DNA from: Fuscovulum blasticum DSM 2131
GTDB lineage: Bacteria; Pseudomonadota; Alphaproteobacteria; Rhodobacterales; Rhodobacteraceae
Length of the DNA stretch: 64,000 nt
Direction of reading: 5' to 3'
Assembly (NCBI RefSeq): GCF_003034965.1
Contig: NZ_PZKE01000008.1
Location: forward strand, 118,283 to 182,282
Positions 35,103-44,401 of this stretch are shown here, in pieces; within the stretch, counting starts at the first letter, position 1, and each line of letters begins with the position of its first letter. The notes under the pieces are model-generated. The model was not told where the DNA came from. It was given only the letters and a program-made list of their open reading frames with translations, and did no database searches. A program made the position numbers and the translations under genes.

Positions 35103-35881
35103 CCGCCAAGCCCCCCGGTAATCAGCCGCCGTCGCGAGGGTTCGCTCTCCTCCTCCGGTTCGGGCGGCGGCGGGGCCAGTTCCGCCTCGCGTCGGGCCCG
35201 GATTTCGGCGGCGCGGTCGGTTTCGGCCCGGTTTTCCGGCTTGAAAAGCTCTGCCATCACCGCGCGTGCCACATCCACCGCCTGAAGCTGGCTGGTGAAA
35301 TCGCCCATGGGCGAGAACAGCGAACAGGCCAGATAAGGCCCGGTCATCTCGCGGCTGTTGTGCAAGAATTCGTATTCACCCGACGGGAAGGCGATCACTT
35401 CCTTTTCGCCGGCCCCCAGCACGGGGCGGCTGGCGGGCGGCAGGAAGACCAGGTTCATGAACCAGGGCGCGACCAGCACGCCCAGGAACCCGCCCTCCCA
35501 GGGCTGGAACTCTACCGCCTGCACATGCAGCGCATGGTTCACCATGGGCACGTCGCGCATCTTGCTGTTGAAGATCTCGGTAAAGTCGGCCACCAGCGCG
35601 CGGCTGCGCGCGGCCATTTCATCCAGCACGGCCGCCGCCGGGGCGCCGGGGTCTTCGCGCACCAGAAACTGCGCCTTGGGCGCGGTGCAGCCGGGGCAGG
35701 TCCAGTCGTCCGGCAGATCGACGAAGGCGGTGCCCGGCAGCACCTGCCGGGTGTCGTCACCCTCGGCTGGGTCATAGGGCGTCCAGCAGATCTTGCATTC
35801 CATGATCGCCTGCGCGCTGATCCGGTCTGCGGCGCCCAGATAGCTGCCTTCAAAGCCCTGTGTGCGGGGCGCGCCGGTCAT
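35099..35881 (-). CDS. hupJ: HupJ with an N-terminal rubredoxin domain (HupI-HupJ fusion)
   Basis: 260 residues. Residues about 27-75 form a rubredoxin domain (CKICWTPYDPAEGD, then LPDDWTCPGCTAPKAQF), the role filled by separate HupI in Rhizobium. The rest is the HupJ domain of hydrogenase maturation, ending in a proline- and glutamate-rich tail. These proteins are thought to protect HupS or HupL cofactor assembly when oxygen is present. The first ATG, overlapping the hupH stop (ATGA), is used because the GFEGSYLG start recalls HupJ relatives. Confidence 0.88.
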   Translation of the reverse strand: MTGAPRTQGFEGSYLGAADRISAQAIMECKICWTPYDPAEGDDTRQVLPGTAFVDLPDDWTCPGCTAPKAQFLVREDPGAPAAAVLDEMAARSRALVADFTEIFNSKMRDVPMVNHALHVQAVEFQPWEGGFLGVLVAPWFMNLVFLPPASRPVLGAGEKEVIAFPSGEYEFLHNSREMTGPYLACSLFSPMGDFTSQLQAVDVARAVMAELFKPENRAETDRAAEIRARREAELAPPPPEPEEESEPSRRRLITGGLGG

Positions 35882-36711
35882 CGGATCGCCTCGATCACGT
35901 CGCGGATGCGGATGGCACTGTCAGACAGGTCTTCCGCCGCCGCCAGCGCCACTTCGGGCATGTCGGTCACTTCGAACGTGTCCAGGATCAGCGTGTCCAT
36001 CGAATTGTAGAACTGCACCCGCCAGACCCCGGCCAGCGCGGTGGCTGTCACCCGGCAGTTGCCATAGCCGCGCGACAGCACGGTGACTGCGCCTTCACCA
36101 AGCGCCTCGTCCAGCCAGAGCAGGTCTTCGGGCGTGTGGGGCAGCAGGGTCAGGTTGATCACATGCGCGCTGTCGCCGGGCTGGCGGCTGCGCGAACGGT
36201 CGATCAGTTCGGTCAGCACGGCGGGGGCATTGGCCAGCCCGGCAATACGGCGGGCCTGTGTGCCCAGGGCCGGGCGGTGGGGCACATGGGCGCGGGCCAG
36301 CGTCAACCCCGGCACCGGCCCGATCTCGACCCGGTCGATCCCGGCGGCCAGCAGCATCCAGACCCCGGCGAACACGCTTTCCTGCACCATCACGGCGGGC
36401 AGGCCGCGCAGCCGGATCGACACCTCGCCCTGCCCAAGCGCATCGGCCATCACCTTGCGCGCCTTGGGCGAAAGGGTGGACAGGTCGAACTCGGCCGGGC
36501 CTGCGCCTTTTGCGGTGGCGTCACAGGCGGCGGCCATCTCGGCCAGCATCGCCAGCGCCTCGGCGGTGGCCACCGGATCGTCGGCCTCGGGGATATGCGG
36601 CGCATAGGTCCGCATCCCCGAGGGCAGCGGCATGTATTGCAACTCACCCGCCGGATCGGGCTGCGAGCCGGGGCCAAAGCCCGTGGGGGGAAGCATGAAG
36701 GGCGATGCCAT
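35878..36711 (-). CDS. hupH: hydrogenase maturation protein HupH (HyaF family)
   Basis: 277 residues. Homologue of HupH/HyaF; the conserved core includes LLPHTPEDLLWLDEALGEGAVTVLSRGYGNCRVTAT in pieces and VWRVQFYNSMDTLILDT near the C-terminus. It acts in cofactor or small-subunit maturation for oxygen-exposed uptake hydrogenases. It overlaps hupJ by four bases and follows hupG by eight bases. Confidence 0.9.
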   Translation of the reverse strand: MASPFMLPPTGFGPGSQPDPAGELQYMPLPSGMRTYAPHIPEADDPVATAEALAMLAEMAAACDATAKGAGPAEFDLSTLSPKARKVMADALGQGEVSIRLRGLPAVMVQESVFAGVWMLLAAGIDRVEIGPVPGLTLARAHVPHRPALGTQARRIAGLANAPAVLTELIDRSRSRQPGDSAHVINLTLLPHTPEDLLWLDEALGEGAVTVLSRGYGNCRVTATALAGVWRVQFYNSMDTLILDTFEVTDMPEVALAAAEDLSDSAIRIRDVIEAIR

Positions 36712-36719
36712 GGTGGACC

Positions 36720-37139
36720 TCAGGCTGGGGAAAGCGACAGGATATGAGTGACGCGGGCCAGATAATCCGACCAGTCGCGCACCTTTTCGATGGCGCCCAG
36801 AAAGGCGCCGTCGCGGTAGAACAGGAAACCGGGCGTTTTCAGCGCGCGGGTTTCTTCGCGCAAGGCCGCTTCGATGGCGTCATCCACCACCGCGCAGTCA
36901 AAGGTATTCTGGAACGTCAGCCGCAGTTCCGGCAGGATCACCGCCGCATCGGCGGTTTCCAGATTTCGCCGGGGATCGCCGGGAACGAACAGGCAATGCG
37001 CGCCGGGCCGGGCCAGGAATTCCGCCATATCCTGCGCCGAGCACAGGCGCGGATAACCGAATTCCTGTTCCAGCCGCGCAATCAGCGGATTGGGGGCTGA
37101 AGCCGCGGGCAGGTCATGGTCGGGGGCGTGGTCGTGCAT
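36720..37139 (-). CDS. hupG: hydrogenase maturation protein HupG (HyaE family)
   Basis: 139 residues with a thioredoxin-like fold but no CxxC. The conserved segment HCLFVPGDPRRNLETADAAVILPEL (in two parts) and TPGFLFYRDGAFLGAIEKVRDW are typical of HyaE/HupG, which binds the Tat signal of the small-subunit precursor. It sits between hupF and hupH. Confidence 0.9.
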   Translation of the reverse strand: MHDHAPDHDLPAASAPNPLIARLEQEFGYPRLCSAQDMAEFLARPGAHCLFVPGDPRRNLETADAAVILPELRLTFQNTFDCAVVDDAIEAALREETRALKTPGFLFYRDGAFLGAIEKVRDWSDYLARVTHILSLSPA

Positions 37140-37142
37140 GGA

Positions 37143-37463
37143 TCATCCTTCCGTGCGGCCGGCATCAAATGCGGCCTGCAAATGGGGGGGAAGCTGCGGG
37201 GCGCGCGCCTCAAGATCGGCGAAGGCATCGCCCAGATCGCCGCCCGTCATCAGCGCCTTCAACCCGTCCAGCGCGGCGCGGATCTTCAGCGCCTCTCCCT
37301 CGGGCAGCAGGGCGCGGGCGGCGCCCAGAAAGCTGAGAACCCAATCGCCGGGGCGCGCGTCGGGCAACAGCGACAGGTCGACCAGTTCCACCCGGTCCCC
37401 ATCCTGCGCGCGGGCGGCGATGCCATCGACCGACAGCACCCGCATGGGAACACCCACGCACAT
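37143..37463 (-). CDS. hupF: hydrogenase chaperone HupF (HypC paralogue)
   Basis: 106 residues starting [10 protein letters not shown], with the conserved N-terminal cysteine and a C-terminal extension beyond HypC. HupF helps HupL mature in oxygen. The ATG overlaps the hupD stop by one base (TGATG). Confidence 0.92.
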   Translation of the reverse strand: MCVGVPMRVLSVDGIAARAQDGDRVELVDLSLLPDARPGDWVLSFLGAARALLPEGEALKIRAALDGLKALMTGGDLGDAFADLEARAPQLPPHLQAAFDAGRTEG

Positions 37464-38071
37464 CAGGCAGACCCGGGGAAGAAGCGGGCATCGCCGGTGC
37501 GGCAGGCCTCGTCTTCCGAGGGGCGGCCCTGTTCATAGGCGGCCCAGCGGATGGACGGGTCGGCCAGAAGCGAGGCGTCCGAACGCCCTTCGCCGACCGT
37601 CACGCCCCAGTCGGCCAGAATGTCGCGCGCGATCTGCAAGGCCTGCGGGATGCGGGCGGCCACTTCGGGGCGCAGCCCGCCGCCGTAATCCTCAAGCTCG
37701 ACCGGCTGGCAGCCGATCAGCACCATCTGCAGCGGGCAGCGGCCCAGAAGCTGGGCCGTGGCGATCACGTCCTGAAAGCCGGTCTGGTGCAGGCTCATCT
37801 TCTTGGCGCCCATGAAGGCGGGCACCTCGCCATCGCGCACCAGCTTCAGCGTGCCGGGGGGCAGGCCATAGTCGATGGCGTCGAACACCAGCAGGGCATC
37901 GGCGTCTTCCAGAAAGGGCAGCAGGTACAGCCCCTGTGTGCCCCCATCCAGCAGTCGCACATTCTCGGGCAGGGCGTGGCTTTCGGCCATGGCTTCGACG
38001 CAGCGCACGCCAAAGCCTTCGTCGGCCCACAGCACATTGCCGATGCCCAGAATCAACACACGCTTCGACAC
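37463..38071 (-). CDS. hupD: HupL maturation endopeptidase HupD
   Basis: 202 residues. The [17 protein letters not shown] start carries the nickel-binding acid (in ADEG), with further ligands in FDAIDYG and [10 protein letters not shown]. It removes the C-terminal peptide of HupL once the NiFe centre is in. It starts with GTG; GGGAGGAG lies just upstream. It is the first gene of the long accessory operon and is divergent from hupT. Confidence 0.93.
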   Translation of the reverse strand: MSKRVLILGIGNVLWADEGFGVRCVEAMAESHALPENVRLLDGGTQGLYLLPFLEDADALLVFDAIDYGLPPGTLKLVRDGEVPAFMGAKKMSLHQTGFQDVIATAQLLGRCPLQMVLIGCQPVELEDYGGGLRPEVAARIPQALQIARDILADWGVTVGEGRSDASLLADPSIRWAAYEQGRPSEDEACRTGDARFFPGSA

Positions 38072-38107
38072 CGGCTCCTCCCTCAGTGGCTGGTCGCAAG
38101 GCTTTCA

Positions 38108-38122
38108 ACTTGGGTGACAAGT
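38108..38122. promoter_or_regulatory. possible HupR site in the hupD-hupT intergenic region
   Basis: The palindrome ACTTG-GGTGA-CAAGT contains TTG-N5-CAA, the pattern reported for the HupR target at hupS in R. capsulatus. It lies 37 bases upstream of hupD in the 296-bp divergent region. The rest of that region (38123-38367) is relatively A+T-rich and probably holds the two promoters; no other strong site was seen. Confidence 0.45.
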
Positions 38123-38367
38123 GAGAACATGGTTTGCAGGATGGTGGGAAAGCGAAATTCAGAACCGATGAGTTTTCTTGCAAGCGGTTGAGAGTGCAGC
38201 GGAAAATCTGCGCCAAAGCGTCGCAGTCATGCAAGAAATTGGAAAGATACTTTCCATAATTGGCGTCGATACGGAAGATGAATATCCAATGTGGCGGCCG
38301 TATGGCCCGAAATCACCGCCCCCGAATTCCCCTTCCCCTGCGGGCGGGCCGCTTCTAGCATTTGCCC

Positions 38368-39699
38368 ATGACACCCGACCTTGGCAGCCCCGGGCCCGAA
38401 CGGCCCCCGCATTTCACCGACGACGCCTGGATCGAGGTGCTGTCGGCGGTGGACCGGACCTATGCCGATCTGGTGGTCTATCAGGAACAGCTTGAACGCC
38501 AGAACGCCGAGCTTGAGGAGATGCGCACCTTCCTGACGGCGATCCTGTCGTCGGTGTCGGATGTGCTGATCGTGGTCGATCGGGCCGGGCGCATCGCGCA
38601 GGTCAGCCGGTCGGTGACCGCGCTGACGGGCTGTTCCGAAGCCGCCGCGCTGGGCCGCCCGCTGTCCGAGATGTTCGACCCCGCCGATGCCGCGCCGCTG
38701 GCGGGGCTGATGCAGATGGTGCGCGACCGCCGCCGCAGCGCGGGGCTTGAGATCAACCTACGGACGGCCTCGGGCACCGAACCGCTGGACCTGTCCATCG
38801 CGCCGCGGCTGGATGATCGCGGCCGGGTTGATGGCTTCGTGCTGACCGGCCGCCCGCTGGGCGCCTTGCGCCGGGCCTATGCCGACCTCAGCGAAAGCCA
38901 TGACGCGCTGAAAACCACGCAGGCCCAGCTTGTGCGCAACGAAAAGCTGGCCTCGCTGGGCCGGCTGCTGGCGGGGGTGGCGCATGAGCTGAACAATCCG
39001 ATCAGCTTCGTCTATGCCAATGCTCATGCGCTGGAACGCTACGCGGCCAAGTTCGAAACCTATTTCGGCCGCGTGCAGGAAGGCGCAGGCCGTGAAGAAC
39101 TGATCGCGCTGCGGCAGTCCCTGCGGCTGGACCGTGAACTGGCCAACCTGCGCGAGGCGATCCAGGGCGCCCGCGACGGCGCCGAACGGGTGCGCGACAT
39201 CGTGGAAGACCTGCGCCGGCTGTCGTCTGACGGGTCGGGCGAAACGGTGGTCTTCGATCTGGCCGAAACCGTGCGGATCGCCGCAAGCTGGGTCTTGCGC
39301 GGCATGAAACAGCCCGTGGCCCTGGTGATGGACCCGCTGCCGTCGGTGCAGGTGCGGGGCCGGGTGGGCCATGTGCAGCAGGTGGTGATGAACCTTGTCC
39401 AGAACTCGGTCGATGCGCTGGAGGGGCACGAGGGCGCGGAAATCCGGCTGTCGATCGGAACCGGGGCCGGCCGTGCCGTGCTGACGGTGGCCGACAACGG
39501 CCCCGGTGTCCCGCCCGAGGTGCGCGGCGCGATCTTCGATCCGTTCTTCACCACCAAGCCGGTCGGGCGCGGCACCGGCCTTGGCCTGTCGATCAGCCAC
39601 AAGATCGCGCAGGAACACGGCGGCAGCCTGACGCTGGCCGAAGCTGGCCCCGGCGCCTGTTTCCGGCTGGAACTGCCGCTGGCCGGGGGCGTTCCATGA
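38368..39699 (+). CDS. hupT: hydrogenase sensor histidine kinase HupT
   Basis: 443 residues, soluble (no membrane helix). A short coiled coil (VYQEQLERQNAELEEMR) leads to a PAS domain (residues about 55-170), then the H-box AGVAHELNNPISF and an HATPase_c domain with N-box NLVQNSVDAL and GTGLGLS. In R. capsulatus HupT forms a complex with HupUV and phosphorylates HupR, which represses hupSL without H2. The ATG at 38368 has no clear ribosome site. The stop overlaps the hupU ATG. Confidence 0.93.
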   Translation: MTPDLGSPGPERPPHFTDDAWIEVLSAVDRTYADLVVYQEQLERQNAELEEMRTFLTAILSSVSDVLIVVDRAGRIAQVSRSVTALTGCSEAAALGRPLSEMFDPADAAPLAGLMQMVRDRRRSAGLEINLRTASGTEPLDLSIAPRLDDRGRVDGFVLTGRPLGALRRAYADLSESHDALKTTQAQLVRNEKLASLGRLLAGVAHELNNPISFVYANAHALERYAAKFETYFGRVQEGAGREELIALRQSLRLDRELANLREAIQGARDGAERVRDIVEDLRRLSSDGSGETVVFDLAETVRIAASWVLRGMKQPVALVMDPLPSVQVRGRVGHVQQVVMNLVQNSVDALEGHEGAEIRLSIGTGAGRAVLTVADNGPGVPPEVRGAIFDPFFTTKPVGRGTGLGLSISHKIAQEHGGSLTLAEAGPGACFRLELPLAGGVP

Positions 39700-40682
39700 C
39701 CACGCTTCTGTGGTTGCAGGCGTCAGGCTGCGGCGGCTGCACCATGTCGCTGCTCTGCGCCGAAAGCCCCGGCCTGCCGGACCTGCTGGCCGATGCCGGC
39801 ATCCGGCTGCTGTGGCATCCGGCGCTGTCGGTGGAAACCGGCGCCGAGGCGCGGGCGATCCTGGACGATGTGGCCGAAGGGCGCGTGGCGCTGGACATCC
39901 TGTGTGTCGAGGGCGCCATCGCGCGCGGTCCGGGTGGGACCGGGCGGTTCCAGATGCTGTCGGGCACCGGGCACAGCCTGATGCACTGGACGGAACGGCT
40001 GGCCGCCAAGGCGCGGCATGTGGTGGCCGTGGGCACCTGTGCCGCCTATGGCGGCGTCACCGCGGCGGGCGGCAACCCGACCGATGCCGTGGGCCTGCAA
40101 TACGATGGCGCCCATCCCGGCGGGCTGCTGGGGGCGGGCTGGCGCAGCCTGTCGGGCGGGCCGGTGATCAACGTTGCCGGTTGCCCCACCCATCCCGGCT
40201 GGGTGACCGAAACGCTGCTTCTGCTGGCGGCGGGCGAGGTGCCGGCGCTGGACGGCTATGCCCGGCCCCGGTTCTATGCCGACCATCTGGTCCATCACGG
40301 CTGCCCGAAAAACGAATTCTACGAATACAAGGCTTCCGCGCGCGAACTGTCGGAAATCGGCTGCATGATGGAAAACCTTGGCTGCATCGGCACGCAGGCC
40401 GTGGGCGATTGCAACATCCGCCCCTGGAACGGCGAGGGCAGTTGCACCCGGGGCGGATACCCCTGCATCAACTGCACCGCGCCGCAGTTCGAAGACCCCG
40501 CGCATGCCTTCGTGGACACGCCCAAGATCGCCGGCATCCCGGTCGGCCTGCCCACCGACATGCCGAAGGCGTGGTTCATGGCGCTGGCCTCGCTGTCCAA
40601 GGCCGCCACGCCGGAACGCATCGGCGCCAATGCCAAGTCCGACCGCGTGGTCGTGCCGCCAACCCTGCGGAAGCCGCGATGA
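39696..40682 (+). CDS. hupU: H2-sensing (regulatory) hydrogenase small subunit HupU
   Basis: 328 residues. The iron-sulfur cysteines of a [NiFe] small subunit are all there: LQASGCGGCTMSLL near the N-terminus, GTCAAYGG, GCPTHPG, then HHGCPKNEFYEYK and CIGTQAVGDCN with YPCINCTAPQFED. It has no Tat signal peptide, so the protein stays in the cytoplasm, as expected for a sensor. ATGA overlaps join it to hupT and hupV. Confidence 0.95.
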   Translation: MTTLLWLQASGCGGCTMSLLCAESPGLPDLLADAGIRLLWHPALSVETGAEARAILDDVAEGRVALDILCVEGAIARGPGGTGRFQMLSGTGHSLMHWTERLAAKARHVVAVGTCAAYGGVTAAGGNPTDAVGLQYDGAHPGGLLGAGWRSLSGGPVINVAGCPTHPGWVTETLLLLAAGEVPALDGYARPRFYADHLVHHGCPKNEFYEYKASARELSEIGCMMENLGCIGTQAVGDCNIRPWNGEGSCTRGGYPCINCTAPQFEDPAHAFVDTPKIAGIPVGLPTDMPKAWFMALASLSKAATPERIGANAKSDRVVVPPTLRKPR

Positions 40683-42097
40683 CGCGGCTGGTGGTAGGCC
40701 CGTTCAACCGGGTTGAAGGCGATCTTGAGGTGACGCTTGAGGTCGAGGAGGGCCGCGTTGCCCGCGCGCAGGTCAACGCGCCGCTCTATCGCGGGTTCGA
40801 ACGGATGCTGGAAGGCCGCGATCCGCGCGATGCGCTGGTGATCACGCCGCGCATCTGCGGCATCTGCTCCATCAGCCAGTCGGCGGCGGCGGCGCAGGCG
40901 CTGGGGCAGGCCATGGGGCTGACCCCCACGCCACAGGGGGCGGCCATGGCGGCGCTGATCCATGCCGCCGAAAACGTGGCTGACCATCTGACGCATTTTC
41001 ACCTGTTCTTCATGCCCGATTTCGCCCGCCCCGCCTATGCCGGCCGGCCCTGGCACAGCCGCGCGGTTGACCGTTTCACCGCGCTTGAGGGCAGCGCACA
41101 GCGCACGGCTGTGCAGGCGCGGGCCGAGCTGTTGCACATCATGGGCCTTCTGGCCGGGAAATGGCCGCATACGCTGGCCATTCAGCCCGGCGGCGTGACC
41201 CGCGCGCCGGGGCTTCGGGAAAAGACCCGGCTGCAGGCCACGCTGCGCGCCTTTCGCCGCTATCTGGAAGGCCCGCTGTTCGGCGGCCCGCTGGAAGAAT
41301 TCGCGGCGCTGGACTGCCTTGACGGGCTGATGGCCTGGGGCCGGGGCGACGTGGCGCTGTTTCTGGAGATTGCCGCCGATCTGGATCTTGCCAATCTGGG
41401 GCAGGGCAGCGGGCGCTATCTGTCCTTCGGGGCCTATCCGCTGGAAAACGGCCCGGTCTTTGCCCGTGGCGTCTGGGCGGGCGGCACCCTGTCACCGCTG
41501 GACCCCGGTCAGATCCGCGAAGACCTGAGCCATGCCTGGATGCAGGGCGAGACTGCCCATCCGCTGGACGGGCGCACCGTGCCGGACGAGGCGATGGCCG
41601 CCCCGGCCTATAGCTGGTGCAAGGCCCCGCGTCTGGCGGGCCAAAGTGTTGAGGTGGGGGCGCTGGCGCGGCAGGTGGTGGACGGCCACCCGCTGGCCCG
41701 TGCCCTGGCGGGCGGCGGGGTGCTGGCACGGGTGGCCGGGCGGCTTCTGGAACTGGCCCGGACGCAGGCGGTGATGGAGCGGCTGGTCGAGGGGATCGAG
41801 CCGGGTGCCAGCTATATGACGCAGGGCAAGCTGCCGCGGCACGGCAGCGGCGCCGGTCTGGTCGAGGCGGCACGGGGCGCGCTGGGCCACTGGATGCGGA
41901 TCGAGAACGGCCGTGTGGCGGGCTACCAGATCATCGCGCCGACCACCTGGAACTTCAGCCCGCGCGATGCCGCAGGCCAGCCCGGCCCGCTGGAGGCCGC
42001 GCTGGAAGGCTTGGCCGTGGGCGGCGAGGCGGTGCCGCTGGCCGTGCAGCATGTGGTGCGCAGCTTCGATCCCTGCATGGTCTGCACGGTGCATTAG
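40679..42097 (+). CDS. hupV: H2-sensing (regulatory) hydrogenase large subunit HupV
   Basis: 472 residues. Nickel ligands lie in RICGICSISQS near residue 60 and in the C-terminal DPCMVCTVH. The protein ends right after that histidine, so there is no peptide for an endopeptidase to remove, a hallmark of regulatory hydrogenases. The start ATG overlaps the hupU stop; the frame is open further upstream only as an overlap with hupU. Confidence 0.95.
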   Translation: MTRLVVGPFNRVEGDLEVTLEVEEGRVARAQVNAPLYRGFERMLEGRDPRDALVITPRICGICSISQSAAAAQALGQAMGLTPTPQGAAMAALIHAAENVADHLTHFHLFFMPDFARPAYAGRPWHSRAVDRFTALEGSAQRTAVQARAELLHIMGLLAGKWPHTLAIQPGGVTRAPGLREKTRLQATLRAFRRYLEGPLFGGPLEEFAALDCLDGLMAWGRGDVALFLEIAADLDLANLGQGSGRYLSFGAYPLENGPVFARGVWAGGTLSPLDPGQIREDLSHAWMQGETAHPLDGRTVPDEAMAAPAYSWCKAPRLAGQSVEVGALARQVVDGHPLARALAGGGVLARVAGRLLELARTQAVMERLVEGIEPGASYMTQGKLPRHGSGAGLVEAARGALGHWMRIENGRVAGYQIIAPTTWNFSPRDAAGQPGPLEAALEGLAVGGEAVPLAVQHVVRSFDPCMVCTVH

Positions 42098-42109
42098 GCG
42101 GATGCGGCG

Positions 42110-42157
42110 GCCGGGGGCCAGCCCCCGGACCCCCGGGATATTTATGGACAGAAAATG
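42110..42157. repeat. intergenic AAATATCC repeat, copy C
   Basis: Read on the reverse strand: TCATTTTCTGTCCAT, then AAATATCCCGGGGGTCC, then GGGGGCTGGCCCCC. It fills the 57-bp gap between hupV and hypF and its outer edge supplies the ATG of hypF. The G/C hairpin lies just after the hupV stop and may attenuate or protect the transcript. Confidence 0.75.
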
Positions 42158-44401
42158 AGTGCGGGGCAGTTCATCCGGGTGCGGGGGCAGGTGCAGGGGG
42201 TGGGGTTCCGGCCCTTCGTCTGGCAGCTTGCGCGCGAAATGGGGCTGACCGGCCGGGTCTGGAATGACCCCGGGGGCGTGGGGATCGAGGTCTGGGGCGA
42301 AGACATCGACGCGTTCGCAGCCGCCTTGCGCGCCCGGGCCCCGCTTCTGGCGCGGGTGGATGCGGTCGAGGCGGGGCCGCTGGACGGGCCCGCGCCGCCC
42401 GGCTTTGCCATTCTTGAAAGCCGGGGGCAGGGGGCGGAAACGCGCGTCACGCCGGATGCCGCCACCTGCCCGGACTGCGCGGCCGAGATCCGGTCGCCCG
42501 GGCGGCGGCAGGGCTATGCCTTCACCAACTGCACCCATTGCGGGCCAAGGTTCAGCATCCTGCGCTGTCTGCCCTATGACCGGGCACAGACCACGATGGC
42601 TGCTTTTCCAATGTGCCCGGACTGCCGGGCCGACTATGAAAACCCCGCCGACCGCCGCTTTCACGCCCAGCCGGTGGCCTGCCCGGCCTGTGGCCCCCGT
42701 CTGTGGTATGAGGTTGCCGGGGACAAGAAGCCCGGCGATCCCGTCGCGCAGGCGGTGGCCGAATTGCGGCGGGGCGGCGTGGTTGCGGTCAAGGGGCTGG
42801 GCGGGTTCCATCTGGCCTGCGATGCCGCCAACCCGCAGGCCCTGGCCCTGCTGCGCGCCCGCAAGCACCGCCCGGCCAAGCCCTTCGCGCTGATGGCGGC
42901 TGAGGCCGCGCTGCACGGCATTGCCGCGCTGACCCCGGCCGATCTTGCTCTGCTGCGTGACCCGGCCGCGCCGGTGGTGCTGGTCGCCTCGCGCGCGGTG
43001 CTGCCGGACGCGGTGGCGCCCGGCATGGCCTGCCTGGGCGTGATGCTGCCCTATACGCCGCTGCACCACCTGCTGCTGCATGCCTTCGGCGGCGTGCTGG
43101 TGATGACCAGCGGCAACCTGTCGGGCGAGCCGCAGGTGGTGGGCAATGCCGAGGCGCGCGACAAGCTGGCCGCCTTCGCCGACGGTTTCCTGATGCACGA
43201 CCGCGACATCGCGCGGCGGCTGGATGACAGTGTGGAGCGCGCCGCGCCACCCATGGTCCTGCGCCGGGCACGCGGGCGGGTGCCGGGGGTGCTGCCGCTG
43301 CCGCCGGGGTTTCCCGACCGGCAGGTGCTGGCCACCGGCGGGCAGATGAAGGGGGCGATCTGCCTTGTGAAGAACGGGCAGGCGCTCTTGGGGCACCATC
43401 TGGGCGACCTGACCGACGCGCTGTCGGTGGATGAGTTTCACAAGGCATTGGTCGATTATGCGGCCCTGTTCGACCATCGCCCCACGCTGGCCGCCTGCGA
43501 CCTGCATCCCGATTTCGTGGCCACCCGCGCGGCGCAGGCAACCGGCCTGCCGCTGGTGCGGGTGCAGCACCACCACGCCCATCTGGCAGCCTGTCTGGGC
43601 GAAAACCTCTGGCCCTTGGAGGGCGGGCCGGTGGCGGGCATCGTGCTGGACGGGCTGGGTCTGGGGCCGGACGGTACTGTCTGGGGGGGCGAGCTGCTGC
43701 TGGGGGATTACACCGGCTTTGACCGGGCGGCCCATCTGCGCCCCGCGGCCCTGCCGGGGGGCGATGCCGCCAGCCGCCAGCCCTGGCGCAATGCGGTGAT
43801 GCGGCTGGATCAGGCCGGGCTGGCGCCGCTGGCCGACCGGCTGTTCGCCGGCCAGCCGGTGGCGGCGCTGCGGGCCATGGCGGCGGGGGGCGTGAACGCG
43901 CCGCTCTCCAGTTCCGCAGGGCGTCTGTTCGATGCGGTGGCGGCCTGCCTTGGCCTTGCCGCCGCCGCCCAAAGCCATGAGGGCGAGGCCGCGATGCGGC
44001 TTGAGGCGCTGGCCGGCCCGCCGGGGCAGGGCTATCCCTTCGGCCCCGGTCTGGACCCCGCGCCGATGTTCCGGGCGCTGGCGCAGGATCTGGCCGATGG
44101 TGTGCCGCCTGCCACGATCTCGGCCCGGTTCCACGATGGTCTGGCGGCGGCCTTTGCCGCGCCCGCCCGCGACCTGGTCGCGCAGGGCCGGGCGTGGGCG
44201 GTGGCGCTGTCTGGCGGTTGCCTGCAAAACGCCCGTCTGCACCATGCGCTGCTGGCCGCGCTGGACGGCGTGCCGGTGCTGACCCATCGCACAACGCCCG
44301 CAAATGACGGCGGGCTGGCCTTCGGTCAGGCGCTGGTCGCGCTGGCGCAAGGGGCCGGCGAATCATCTGATCAGCCTGAAGGTGGGCTGGAAACAGTCTG
44401 A
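42155..44401 (+). CDS. hypF: carbamoyltransferase HypF
   Basis: 748 residues, full length. Order: acylphosphatase domain (VRGQVQGVGFRPFVWQLA, residues about 6-90), two zinc fingers (CPDC...CTHC and CPDC...CPAC), a YrdC-like domain, and a Kae1/TobZ-like domain with the metal motif VQHHHAHLAAC. It makes the carbamoyl group from carbamoyl phosphate for HypE. Its start codon lies in the repeat copy C and no strong ribosome site is visible (ACAGAAA only), which may keep its level low. Confidence 0.95.
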   Translation: MSAGQFIRVRGQVQGVGFRPFVWQLAREMGLTGRVWNDPGGVGIEVWGEDIDAFAAALRARAPLLARVDAVEAGPLDGPAPPGFAILESRGQGAETRVTPDAATCPDCAAEIRSPGRRQGYAFTNCTHCGPRFSILRCLPYDRAQTTMAAFPMCPDCRADYENPADRRFHAQPVACPACGPRLWYEVAGDKKPGDPVAQAVAELRRGGVVAVKGLGGFHLACDAANPQALALLRARKHRPAKPFALMAAEAALHGIAALTPADLALLRDPAAPVVLVASRAVLPDAVAPGMACLGVMLPYTPLHHLLLHAFGGVLVMTSGNLSGEPQVVGNAEARDKLAAFADGFLMHDRDIARRLDDSVERAAPPMVLRRARGRVPGVLPLPPGFPDRQVLATGGQMKGAICLVKNGQALLGHHLGDLTDALSVDEFHKALVDYAALFDHRPTLAACDLHPDFVATRAAQATGLPLVRVQHHHAHLAACLGENLWPLEGGPVAGIVLDGLGLGPDGTVWGGELLLGDYTGFDRAAHLRPAALPGGDAASRQPWRNAVMRLDQAGLAPLADRLFAGQPVAALRAMAAGGVNAPLSSSAGRLFDAVAACLGLAAAAQSHEGEAAMRLEALAGPPGQGYPFGPGLDPAPMFRALAQDLADGVPPATISARFHDGLAAAFAAPARDLVAQGRAWAVALSGGCLQNARLHHALLAALDGVPVLTHRTTPANDGGLAFGQALVALAQGAGESSDQPEGGLETV

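Noticed and set aside
39710..40678. Upstream extension of the hupV frame (795 codons in all)
   Set aside because: The extension only reads hupU in another frame; the family start (RLVVGPFNRVEGDLEV) lies at 40679 and overlaps the hupU stop.
41492..44350. 952-codon open frame on the - strand across hupV and hypF
   Set aside because: Antisense to hupV and hypF, both fully recognisable; composition is that of a shadow frame.
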